Assembly (NCBI GenBank): GCA_902787415.1 | Contig: CADAGG010000097.1 | Location: forward strand, 1 to 5,160 | DNA from: a methanogenic archaeon | Lineage (GTDB): Archaea > Thermoplasmatota > Thermoplasmata > Methanomassiliicoccales > Methanomethylophilaceae | Direction of reading: 5' to 3' | Length of the DNA: 5,160 nt | Part shown: piece after piece, positions 1-5,160 of the stretch | Layout of the letters: each line of letters starts with the position of its first letter | Numbering within the stretch: the stretch's first letter is position 1 | Notes under the pieces: model-generated | Database searches by the model: none | What the model saw: the letters and a program-made list of their open reading frames with translations, nothing else | What the model was told of the DNA's origin: nothing | Translations under genes and position numbers: made by a program

Positions 1-533
1 ACTCCGGCAGCCTTCATCAGGTCGATGACACCGATCGCGAGGACGATCACACCGATGATGCGGATGAAGATGTCGAAGCTTCCGCCCCAGTTGACGGCGG
101 CGATGATGCCGACGACAATCAGGGCCGCGCCCAGGGCCATGCTGACCAGGGTACCGGACTTGGTGGGGAGCTCATAGCCCATGAAGGAGGGCTGGGTTCC
201 CAGCAGGATGACGATTCCGGACAGCACGATCATGGCGCCGAAGACGATCCTGATGATGTCCGCGGCCAGTCCGTACAGACCCAGTATCAGGAATACGATA
301 CCGAGGATGAGGAACAGGAGGCTGGACTCGATTTTCTTCACGAGGGAGAAGCTGATGATACCCACCACGATGAAGAGGATACCGACCGCTTCCACGATGA
401 TGTTGAGCATACCCTGTCCGCAGATGGCGGTGATGGCTCCGATGAGGATGTACATCACTGCGAGGAGGATCTCGTTGAAACGTGAATTGCGGGAGTACTC
501 CCTGCTCTTCACTACATGTCCCTTCTTTGACAT
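1..533 (-). CDS. Multi-pass membrane protein, DUF308/HdeD-like, partial (C-terminus beyond left edge)
   Basis: Reading the minus strand from the ATG at 533-531 gives an open frame of 177 codons with no stop before the window edge, so the C-terminus is missing. The first ~20 residues are polar and basic (MSKKGHVVKSREYSRNSRF). About six hydrophobic helices follow, near residues 22-38, 43-62, 71-90, 95-112, 129-147 and 155-172. They are rich in I, V, L and G and have short connectors, in a tandem-pair pattern seen in DUF308/HdeD-type proteins. The longest loop, at 113-128, carries a few charged residues. No catalytic motif is visible, so the family call is tentative and the function unknown. The gene starts 38 nt after the stop of the upstream ferredoxin gene on the same strand but has its own TATA-like element. 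No Shine-Dalgarno sequence precedes the ATG, which fits leaderless translation. Confidence 0.75.
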   Translation of the reverse strand, partial: MSKKGHVVKSREYSRNSRFNEILLAVMYILIGAITAICGQGMLNIIVEAVGILFIVVGIISFSLVKKIESSLLFLILGIVFLILGLYGLAADIIRIVFGAMIVLSGIVILLGTQPSFMGYELPTKSGTLVSMALGAALIVVGIIAAVNWGGSFDIFIRIIGVIVLAIGVIDLMKAAG

Positions 534-542
534 AGCCCCGTG

Positions 543-547
543 AAAAA
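543..547 (-). terminator. Possible oligo-T terminator after the 4Fe-4S protein gene
   Basis: The minus strand has a run of five T 25 nt after the stop codon of the 4Fe-4S protein gene, with no hairpin before it. Archaeal RNA polymerase can terminate at oligo-T alone. The run sits between the TATA-like box and the start of the next gene, so its role is uncertain; readthrough into that gene is equally possible. Confidence 0.3.
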
Positions 548-557
548 TGAACAATGC

Positions 558-563
558 TATAAG
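558..563 (-). promoter_or_regulatory. TATA-like box for the membrane protein gene
   Basis: On the minus strand the sequence CTTATA is centred about 27 nt before the A of the ATG at 533. At the usual archaeal TATA-to-start distance, transcription would begin at or next to the start codon, giving a leaderless mRNA. It lies between the stop of the 4Fe-4S protein gene and this start. Confidence 0.45.
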
Positions 564-571
564 TGATTCGC

Positions 572-1408
572 TCAGGACTGATTGACGAGGCCGAATATCC
601 TGTCGGCCTCGGAATCGATGACGGCGGGGTCGTAGGTGAGGGTGATGGCCTCCTTCGGGCACTCCTCCGAGCACCTTCCGCATGCCCTGCACTTGGCGTC
701 GTCCAGTTCGCACTTCCCCTCGACGATTCTGATCGCCTTCACGAAACACTTCTCCATGCAGATGCCGCAGCCGATGCACTTCTCCCTGTCTACGGAGACC
801 TCCACCCCCGCCATGCGGCGGTAGGTGGATGCGATACCTCCGTCGATGTCGCGGACCATGTTCCACAGGCAGCAGCAGGGGCAGCAGTTGCAGATGGTCA
901 TCAGATCGGTGTGCTTGCCGGTGTGGAGCCACAGGCTGTCAAGCTTGTTCCGGCCGATGATATGCACTAGACCCAGACGGTCGCATTCGTCGATATATTC
1001 GCATGCCTCCTCGGGGGTCACGAACCTTCCGTACTTGGGGGAGATGCGCTCGGTACCCTTGCCGATGAATATGCATCCCTTGCTCACGGGATAGTCCTTG
1101 CATTTGTTGGACTGCCTGCACAGGCAGAAATCCATGATGAATATCTTCTCCGAGCGCCTCAGGACGTTCTTGATCATATCTGTGGGGACCACGTTCCTCT
1201 CGCCGGCGTTCTCCACCTCGATGTTGAGGTCCACGCGGACGTGGGCGGTACCCGCCTTGGGCAGGACGGACATGTCGTCGCCGTCGAAGGCGATGCGCTT
1301 CACCAGCCTGCCGAAACGGGGATACTTGCGGGTCCAGCGGGCCAGCCTGTACCTGGTGTTGAAAACCCTGTTGACCAGGAACACGCTGATGCCGGAGACG
1401 ATTCCCAT
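572..1408 (-). CDS. Cysteine-rich 4Fe-4S dicluster (polyferredoxin-like) protein
   Basis: A 278-residue iron-sulfur protein with 21 cysteines, probably a cytoplasmic electron carrier or an oxidoreductase subunit. Residues 1-40 are basic and partly hydrophobic, without a clear signal peptide. A middle region carries CLC at 95-97, C103 and C112, then a very dense CNCCPCCC cluster at 173-180. The C-terminus is a typical two-cluster ferredoxin domain: C211-x2-C214-x2-C217-x3-C221, then C240-x2-C243-x2-C246-x3-C250-P. The fourth cysteine of the first motif is followed by F, not the usual P. The order of a CxCR-type motif, a CNCC-xCC-type motif and a terminal 2x4Fe-4S domain is known from anaerobe proteins annotated only as 4Fe-4S binding. 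An in-frame stop lies shortly upstream, so ATG 1408 is the first possible ATG; GGAG occurs 4 nt before it. It is divergent from the hydrolase/HdrD-like operon. Substrate and partners are unknown. Confidence 0.85.
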   Translation of the reverse strand: MGIVSGISVFLVNRVFNTRYRLARWTRKYPRFGRLVKRIAFDGDDMSVLPKAGTAHVRVDLNIEVENAGERNVVPTDMIKNVLRRSEKIFIMDFCLCRQSNKCKDYPVSKGCIFIGKGTERISPKYGRFVTPEEACEYIDECDRLGLVHIIGRNKLDSLWLHTGKHTDLMTICNCCPCCCLWNMVRDIDGGIASTYRRMAGVEVSVDREKCIGCGICMEKCFVKAIRIVEGKCELDDAKCRACGRCSEECPKEAITLTYDPAVIDSEADRIFGLVNQS

Positions 1409-1430
1409 GAAACTCCGATGCGTTCATGGG

Positions 1431-1437
1431 ATAAAAA
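1431..1437 (-). promoter_or_regulatory. TATA-like box for the 4Fe-4S protein gene
   Basis: The minus strand reads TTTTTAT here, centred 26 nt before the A of the ATG at 1408. This predicts transcription starting at or beside the start codon. It is one half of a divergent promoter pair in the 77-bp gap. Confidence 0.45.
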
Positions 1438-1454
1438 CCGTGATTCAGCGATGA

Positions 1455-1462
1455 TACTAAAT
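1455..1462 (+). promoter_or_regulatory. TATA-like box for the hydrolase/HdrD-like operon
   Basis: TACTAAAT is centred about 27 nt before the ATG at 1486, the same spacing seen at the two minus-strand genes. No Shine-Dalgarno sequence is evident before ATG 1486, which fits a leaderless mRNA. The box is only about 24 bp, centre to centre, from the minus-strand TATA-like box, so the two promoters may interfere or share a regulator. Confidence 0.45.
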
Positions 1463-1485
1463 CGGCCGAGCAACATGCGCGGGGC

Positions 1486-2286
1486 ATGCCTTTCGCCGAC
1501 GTCAACGGAATCAGGCTCCACTACGAGCGCGAGGGAACCGGCATACCGGTCGTCCTGGTCACCGGACTCATCGGATGCACCTCCTTCTGGGCGAAGACCG
1601 TTCCCATGCTCACCGATTCCTTCGACGTCATCACCCTCGACAACCGCGGATCCGGGACCACCGAGTACGAGGGGGAGTTCACCATGTCCGACCTCGCGGA
1701 CGACATCGCCGCCCTCATCGATCGTCTCGGACTCGGCTCCGCCCACATCCTCGGCTGGTCGATGGGTTCCCACATAGCCCTCAATCTGGCCGCCAGGCAT
1801 CCTGACAGGGTCAGGAGCCTCACTCTGGTGTCATCATATCTCAAGCGCCCGGCCCGTTCCGCGTACATACTCAACGCCCTGGCCTCCGCCTACGGCAGGG
1901 GAGAGGTATCCGCAGACCTGGTGGGGATGACCATGAACACCCTGCTCCGCACCAGCGGTTACTTCGAATGCGCCGAGAAGCAGGGGAAGAGGCTCAACCA
2001 CCCCCATCCCGGGGCCGCCAACAACATGTCCGACCAGATGAGGGCGGTGGACGGCTACATCCCCTCTAAGGATGCCGCCCTCGTGCGCGTGCCCACCCTT
2101 TCCGTGCACGGCCTGGAGGACATCATGACCGAACCCGTGTGCGGCGACGAGCTGGCCGACATGATACCCGGCTGCAGGAAGCTCAGGGTCCCCGGGGAGG
2201 GGCACATTCTCCGCCCGCAGACCTACATCCCCGCGTTCAGGGAGTTCGCCGTCGAGAACAACGGTAATAAGCCGGGAAGGGAGTGA
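1486..2286 (+). CDS. Alpha/beta hydrolase fold protein
   Basis: A 266-residue, full-length alpha/beta hydrolase, presumably a cytoplasmic esterase, lipase or similar hydrolase; the substrate cannot be read from sequence. The N-terminal strand motif VNGIRLHYEREG (6-17) is typical. TGLIG at 26-30 is the oxyanion-hole region, replacing the common HGxxG. DNRGSG follows at 52-57. The nucleophile elbow GWSMGS (90-95) has Ser92 as nucleophile, Asp212 lies in HGLEDIMT (208-215) and His240 in GEGH (237-240), giving a complete Ser-Asp-His triad. The cap region (~118-195) contains a His/Pro/Asn-rich stretch. There is no signal peptide. The stop overlaps the Shine-Dalgarno of the HdrD-like gene 6 nt downstream, so the two are very likely one transcription unit. 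Other ATGs just upstream (1451, 1475) are out of frame. Confidence 0.9.
   Translation: MPFADVNGIRLHYEREGTGIPVVLVTGLIGCTSFWAKTVPMLTDSFDVITLDNRGSGTTEYEGEFTMSDLADDIAALIDRLGLGSAHILGWSMGSHIALNLAARHPDRVRSLTLVSSYLKRPARSAYILNALASAYGRGEVSADLVGMTMNTLLRTSGYFECAEKQGKRLNHPHPGAANNMSDQMRAVDGYIPSKDAALVRVPTLSVHGLEDIMTEPVCGDELADMIPGCRKLRVPGEGHILRPQTYIPAFREFAVENNGNKPGRE
2279..2286 (+). promoter_or_regulatory. Shine-Dalgarno of the HdrD-like gene, overlapping the hydrolase stop
   Basis: GGGAGTGA sits 6 nt before the ATG at 2293 and includes the TGA stop of the hydrolase gene. It resembles the archaeal consensus GGAGGTGA with one base missing. It fixes the start at 2293 and indicates coupled translation of the two genes. 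Confidence 0.6.
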
Positions 2287-2292
2287 ACCCGC

Positions 2293-3249
2293 ATGGTCGA
2301 CCTTGAGACCGAGATCGAGATGCTCCGCAGGAAATGCATCAACTGCGGTAAATGTACGGCGGTGTGCCCGTCGCTCAAGCACGGGGGAGTAGACCCCAAG
2401 GAGATCATGGTCTCGGGAGAGGGCGACGTCACCCTCTGTCTCGAATGCGGGAACTGCTCCTCGGTATGCAGGCGCACCGATCCCTTCAGGGTCATGAGGG
2501 ACCTCAGGGCCCTCGTCATGGACAAGCACCCGCCCGACCTCTTCTTCTCGGAGGGAACCGTCCTCCCCCGCATGCAGGATCCCATAGACCCAGCATGGGA
2601 CGGGAACGATGTGAAGGTGCTTCCCGGATGCGTCGTTCAGGGCAGGCTCCCGTATCTGAAATACGCGGTCAGGAAGACCTGCTCGGTGTTCGGACTCACC
2701 AGCTCCGAGGTCGAGAACTGGACCTGCTGCCTCCGCCCCGCCGGCTTCAGCGAGATGGGCGAGTTCGGAAGGAGGCCCTACCTCAGCAGGATGTCCGCCT
2801 CCGCCAGGGGCTCCCGCCTCATCTCCCTCTGCGGGGGATGCGTGGAGGAGATGTCCCGCAGCGGTGCCGAGATCGGCAACATCATCCCCTTCGTCCACGA
2901 ATTCGTCGAGAAACTGCCCGTCCTGGAGAAGCCTTTGAAGGTCGCCATGGAGCCCGGATGCACCGGCGAGAGGTACCGCAAGCAGATGAAAGAGATACTG
3001 ACCCGCATGGGATGCGAGATCGTCAACAGGACTGACGGTTGCTGCGGGAACAGGACCGTCCCCATGATGGACGACCGCGAGGCCGAATGCAAGGGTGCAG
3101 AGGTGGTCATAGTGGCCTGCCCCAACTGCCAGAAGCGCTACGATTCCTACGAGGGAGGCATACCCGTGATGCATCTGACGGAACTCATCTGTTACGCCGC
3201 GGGAGATACGTCCACCCTGGCATTCCATAACATCAAAGTGAATCTCTGA
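2293..3249 (+). CDS. HdrD-like (HdrC-HdrB fusion) iron-sulfur protein with two CCG domains
   Basis: A 318-residue protein with the architecture of the heterodisulfide reductase HdrD subunit, an HdrC-like part followed by an HdrB-like part. The HdrC part has two 4Fe-4S motifs, C15-x2-C18-x2-C21-x3-C25-P and C49-x2-C52-x2-C55-x3-C59. The second is followed by R instead of P. The HdrB part has two complete CCG motifs: C113-x31-C145-C146-x33-C180-x2-C183, and a more compact C223-x26-C250-C251-x24-C276-x2-C279. In HdrB these motifs bind the noncubane clusters that cleave the CoM-S-S-CoB disulfide. All these cysteines are present, so a disulfide- or thiol-directed redox role is likely. It is shorter than classical HdrD (about 400 residues), so it may be a paralogue acting on another substrate. 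No membrane helix or hdrE partner is present in the window. It is the second gene of an operon with the hydrolase. Confidence 0.85.
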   Translation: MVDLETEIEMLRRKCINCGKCTAVCPSLKHGGVDPKEIMVSGEGDVTLCLECGNCSSVCRRTDPFRVMRDLRALVMDKHPPDLFFSEGTVLPRMQDPIDPAWDGNDVKVLPGCVVQGRLPYLKYAVRKTCSVFGLTSSEVENWTCCLRPAGFSEMGEFGRRPYLSRMSASARGSRLISLCGGCVEEMSRSGAEIGNIIPFVHEFVEKLPVLEKPLKVAMEPGCTGERYRKQMKEILTRMGCEIVNRTDGCCGNRTVPMMDDREAECKGAEVVIVACPNCQKRYDSYEGGIPVMHLTELICYAAGDTSTLAFHNIKVNL

Positions 3250-3266
3250 ACCAGTGCCAGAACCTG

Positions 3267-3271
3267 TTTTT
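3267..3271 (+). terminator. Oligo-T terminator of the hydrolase/HdrD-like operon
   Basis: A run of five T begins 18 nt after the HdrD-like stop codon and is followed by CCC. No convincing hairpin precedes it. Intrinsic archaeal terminators are often a T run alone, and the position before the next promoter fits. Confidence 0.45.
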
Positions 3272-3277
3272 CCCACT

Positions 3278-3338
3278 TAACGATGTTATATCCAACGTCC
3301 CAATAGTTTAATAGTCTCAACGCATGGGATATTCGTTA
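3278..3338. repeat. Imperfect inverted repeat around the citrate synthase promoter
   Basis: The right arm GGGATATTCGTTA (3326-3338) has the reverse complement TAACGAATATCCC. The left arm at 3278-3293 reads TAACGA, then TGTT, then ATATCC. Twelve positions therefore match, with a 4-nt insertion in the left arm. The arms flank the TATA-like element at 3307-3314. It could be an operator for a dimeric regulator, or chance in AT-richer intergenic DNA. Confidence 0.35.
3307..3314 (+). promoter_or_regulatory. TATA-like box for citrate synthase
   Basis: TTTAATAG is the best TATA-like element in the 117-bp gap. A start about 26 nt downstream (near 3336) would leave a leader of about 30 nt. A weak AGGA at 3355-3358, 8 nt before the ATG, could act as ribosome binding site. 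TTATAT at 3286-3291 is an alternative element that would give a longer leader. Confidence 0.45.
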
Positions 3339-3366
3339 GAGGCCCGCCCTTAACAGGACGATAACC

Positions 3367-4588
3367 ATGCATGAGTATGACCAGTACATCCTCGACAAAG
3401 CCGAGAAATGCTGCAACACCGGGGACTTCGACCGTTCTCTCTACGACAAGTACGACGTCAAGATGGGCCTCAGGGACAGGGACGGCAAGGGTGTCGTCGC
3501 GGGACTCACCAACATCTCCCGCGTGACCGGTTTCGAGACCGTGGACGGCAAGGTCGTGCCCTGCAGAGGGAAACTGGTATACCGCGGATACTCCGTCGAG
3601 GACCTGATCAACTCCCAGAAGGGAGAGAAGGGTCTCTTCGAGAAATGCTCCTACCTTCTACTTTTCAACGAGATCCCCTCCGAGGAGGAGCTCGCCACCT
3701 TCACGAAATACCTGAACAAGCAGATGTCCCTCCCGGCGAACTTCGTCAAGGAGGTCATCCTCCGCGAGAACGGCAGCGATCTCATGAACACCATGTCCCG
3801 CTGCGTGATGAACCTCGCCATGTACGACCACCATGTCGCGGATATGTCTCCCGCCAAGGCCCTGAAGAACTGCATGAAGCTCATCGCCACCATGCCCCTC
3901 TTCGCCGTCTACGGCTACCAGGCTTACAACCACTTCGACATGGGCGGGAACCTCCACATCGTAAAGCCCAAGCCCGAGCTCACGGTGGCCGAGAACATCC
4001 TCCGCATGCTCCGCCCCGGCAAGGGCTACACCGACCTCGAGGCGATCGTCCTCGACAGGCTCCTGGTGCTCCATCTGGAGCACGGGGGAGGCAACAACTC
4101 CACCTTCACCGCGAGGGTGGTCTCTTCCGCCGGTTCCGACACCTATGCGGTCATCGTCGCCGCGCTCATGTCTCTCAAGGGACCCAAGCACGGAGGCGCC
4201 AACCTCAAGGTCTCCTCCATGGCGGAGGACATCCGCGCCCACGTGAAACATCCCGAAGACCCAGACAAGCTCTCCGCATACCTGAGGAAGATCGCTTGCG
4301 GAGGCGGACGGCCGCATGGACGATTTCATGATGTACCGCAACATCGAACTTCTGGCACCGGACATCATCAGGGAGAAGCACACCGCGGGACCCATCTGCG
4401 CCAACGTGGACCTCTACAGCGGATTCATCTACGAACTCCTCGGATTCCCCAAGGACCTGTACACGCCCATGTTCGCCGTGGCCAGGACCGTGGGATGGTG
4501 CGCCCACCACATGGAAGAGATCATCTCCTCCAACAAGATCATCCGTCCCGCTTACGTCAGCATCGTCAAGCGCATCGAGATGGACTGA
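3367..4588 (+). pseudogene. Citrate synthase (Si-type), internal deletion plus frameshift
   Basis: Citrate synthase condenses acetyl-CoA with oxaloacetate and supplies 2-oxoglutarate precursors. Frame 1 from ATG 3367 runs about 309 family-like residues: DKYDVKMGLRD and GVVAGLTNIS near the N-terminus, RGKLVYRGYSVEDL (67-80), HGGGNNSTFTARVVSSAG from His239, and GPKHGGAN with the catalytic His275. After SAYLRKI (ending 4293) this frame loses all similarity. The family sequence resumes one frame over at about 4295 as LAEADGRMDDF, followed by RNIELLAPDII, ANVDLYSG with the catalytic Asp, FAVARTVGWCAHHMEE and NKIIRPAY, ending at TGA 4586-4588. What should lie between, about 36 residues with GLIYGMGHAVY..SDPRA and its catalytic His, is absent. 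The lost length must be 2 modulo 3, for example 107 or 110 nt. As written it cannot encode an active enzyme. It is either a real pseudogene or an assembly collapse; both flanks look otherwise well conserved. Confidence 0.88.
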
Positions 4589-4612
4589 ATTCTGAGAAGA
4601 AATGGAAAGTGG

Positions 4613-4686
4613 AGCCACTTGAGGGATTTGAACCCCCGACCCGCTGATTACAAGTCAGCTATTATACCGGGCTAAACCAAAGTGGC
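4613..4686 (-). tRNA. tRNA-Thr (anticodon TGT)
   Basis: Read on the minus strand, the 74-nt gene folds as a complete cloverleaf. The acceptor stem is GCCACTT with AAGTGGC. The anticodon stem is GCTGA with TCAGC around the loop CTTGTAA, giving anticodon TGT, which reads ACA and related Thr codons. The T arm is GGGGG/CCCTC with loop TTCAAAT. The D loop has A14, G18, G19 and A21, but the D stem is weak: G10-T25 wobble, two T-A pairs and a T13/T22 mismatch. The discriminator base is T at 4613, as usual for archaeal tRNA-Thr. CCA is encoded directly after it (4612-4610). No intron interrupts the anticodon loop. The gene is convergent with the citrate synthase, about 21 nt from its stop when the CCA is counted. 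Confidence 0.95.
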
Positions 4687-4713
4687 TTCCGAACCCCAAT
4701 CGGCATTTCGGTT

Positions 4714-4719
4714 AAAATC
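4714..4719 (-). promoter_or_regulatory. TATA-like box for tRNA-Thr
   Basis: The minus strand reads ATTTTAAC here, centred about 30 nt before the first base of the tRNA. This would give a start a few nucleotides before the mature 5' end, as is common for archaeal tRNA genes. The same T-rich stretch might also serve as a terminator for the aminotransferase upstream. Confidence 0.4.
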
Positions 4720-4743
4720 ATATCGCAGAAGATGACATGCGCC

Positions 4744-4769
4744 GGACCCGCCCGGATGCGGACGGGCCC
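4744..4769 (-). terminator. Hairpin in the 3' region of the aminotransferase transcript
   Basis: The minus-strand RNA forms an 11-bp stem with a CAUC tetraloop (arms 4759-4769 and 4744-4754). Nine pairs are Watson-Crick and two are G-U. On the plus strand the two wobble positions would be A/C mismatches, so the structure belongs to the minus-strand transcript. It starts 11 nt after the aminotransferase stop. No T run follows at once (the nearest is about 27 nt further on), so it may protect the 3' end or be a weak terminator. Confidence 0.5.
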
Positions 4770-4779
4770 GTAAGGAGTT

Positions 4780-5160
4780 TCACTGTTTGATCGCGTCTTT
4801 GAACACGTTCATGAATGCGTCCTTCTGCTCCATGGTGAAGATCAGAGGAGGCATCAGACGTACGGTCTTGCCGTGCGCCACGTTGATGAGGATGTTGTGC
4901 TCGAGCATGTACTTCTTCACGGCCGCCGCGGTGGCTTCCGAATCCATCTCGACACCGATGAGGAATCCGAGTCCGCGGACATCCTTGATCTTGGGGCTGC
5001 CGATGGCCTTCAGGTCGGCCTTCCATGCCTTGCCCACGGTCTCGACGTTCTCGAGGAGGCGCTGGCGGTTGATGATGTCGATAACCGAGCAGCCGGAGGC
5101 GCACACCAGGGGGTTCCCTCCGAAGGTGGATCCGTGGGTGCCGGGGGTCATGACGGAGGC
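4780..5160 (-). CDS. argD: Class III PLP aminotransferase, acetylornithine aminotransferase type, C-terminal part
   Basis: The frame is open through the right edge. The visible 126 residues (starting ASVMTPGTHGSTFGGNPL) are the C-terminal third of a ~390-residue fold-type I aminotransferase. The HGSTFGGNPL motif contributes the Thr that binds the PLP phosphate across the dimer. DVRGLGFLIGVEMD and KTVRLMPPLIFTMEQKD are signature C-terminal segments of the ArgD family, which transfers the amino group between glutamate and N-acetylornithine in arginine synthesis. Related enzymes acting on succinyl-diaminopimelate or on LysW-bound substrates share these motifs and cannot be excluded here. The catalytic lysine lies outside the window. 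The ATG at 5151 is internal, because family sequence continues upstream of it. The gene ends in TGA at 4782-4780 and is followed by a strong hairpin, then by tRNA-Thr on the same strand. Confidence 0.88.
   Translation of the reverse strand, partial: ASVMTPGTHGSTFGGNPLVCASGCSVIDIINRQRLLENVETVGKAWKADLKAIGSPKIKDVRGLGFLIGVEMDSEATAAAVKKYMLEHNILINVAHGKTVRLMPPLIFTMEQKDAFMNVFKDAIKQ

Noticed and set aside
181..543. Plus-strand 120-residue open frame near the left edge
   Set aside because: It is Met/Arg/Thr-rich antisense of the hydrophobic-helix membrane protein. The minus strand gives a coherent multi-helix protein with a TATA element before its start.
563..970. Plus-strand open frames across the ferredoxin gene
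   Set aside because: They are antisense shadows; the minus-strand frame has unambiguous 4Fe-4S motifs.
1834..3276. Long 480-residue open frame on the minus strand
   Set aside because: It lies antisense to the hydrolase and HdrD-like genes, is rich in His, Gly, Val and Glu as expected from a GC-rich shadow frame, and shows no recognisable motif.
4285..4320. Programmed ribosomal frameshift in citrate synthase
   Set aside because: A frameshift alone cannot restore the enzyme, because the catalytic-His segment is physically absent from the DNA. No slippery heptamer is seen at the junction either.
3658..4404. Minus-strand 248-residue open frame opposite citrate synthase
   Set aside because: No motif is visible, and the plus strand carries clear citrate synthase signatures over the same stretch.
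4316..4588. A separate 90-residue gene starting at ATG 4316
   Set aside because: It is the C-terminal part of the citrate synthase. Family similarity begins upstream of that ATG, at about 4295, so the ATG is an internal Met codon and not a start.
4294..4647. Apparent extension of the citrate synthase frame to a 426-residue protein ending in …GFEPPTR
   Set aside because: After about 4293 the frame has no citrate synthase similarity and reads Arg/His/Pro-rich out-of-frame sequence. Its end, GFEPPTR, is the well-known artefact of translating the antisense strand of a tRNA T arm. The real C-terminus is in the other frame, ending at 4588.

Overview
The window looks like part of a moderately GC-rich archaeal chromosome, most likely a methanogen of the Thermoplasmatota (Methanomassiliicoccales-like). 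The reasons are archaeal TATA-type promoter elements placed 26-28 nt before start codons, an HdrC-HdrB fusion protein of the heterodisulfide reductase type, a cysteine-rich polyferredoxin, and a tRNA-Thr gene with an encoded CCA and a U discriminator. The lineage is inferred from gene content and style, not from a phylogenetic marker.

Layout, left to right. (1) A membrane protein of paired hydrophobic helices on the minus strand, cut by the left edge (<1-533). (2) A 278-residue cysteine-rich 4Fe-4S protein on the minus strand (572-1408). (3) A 77-bp divergent promoter region. (4) A plus-strand pair with a 6-nt gap: an alpha/beta hydrolase (1486-2286) and a 318-residue HdrD-like protein with two 4Fe-4S motifs and two CCG domains (2293-3249), ending at an oligo-T stretch. 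(5) A plus-strand Si-type citrate synthase (3367-4588) that is broken. About 36 residues, including the GMGHAVY catalytic-histidine block, are missing near 4291-4297, and the reading frame changes there. (6) A tRNA-Thr(TGT) on the minus strand (4613-4686), convergent with the citrate synthase. (7) The C-terminal third of an acetylornithine-type class III aminotransferase on the minus strand (4780->5160), followed by a strong hairpin.

The ferredoxin and the hydrolase/HdrD-like operon are divergently transcribed from one short region, so they may be co-regulated and could form a small thiol/disulfide electron-transfer module; this is inference. The citrate synthase and the aminotransferase are 2-oxoglutarate/glutamate-related biosynthetic genes, but nothing in the sequence links them to the redox genes. 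No intergenic stretch exceeds 300 bases, and I see no mobile element, CRISPR array or long repeat. No wholly new system is evident. The strongest anomaly is the internally deleted citrate synthase, which could be a real pseudogene or an assembly error.
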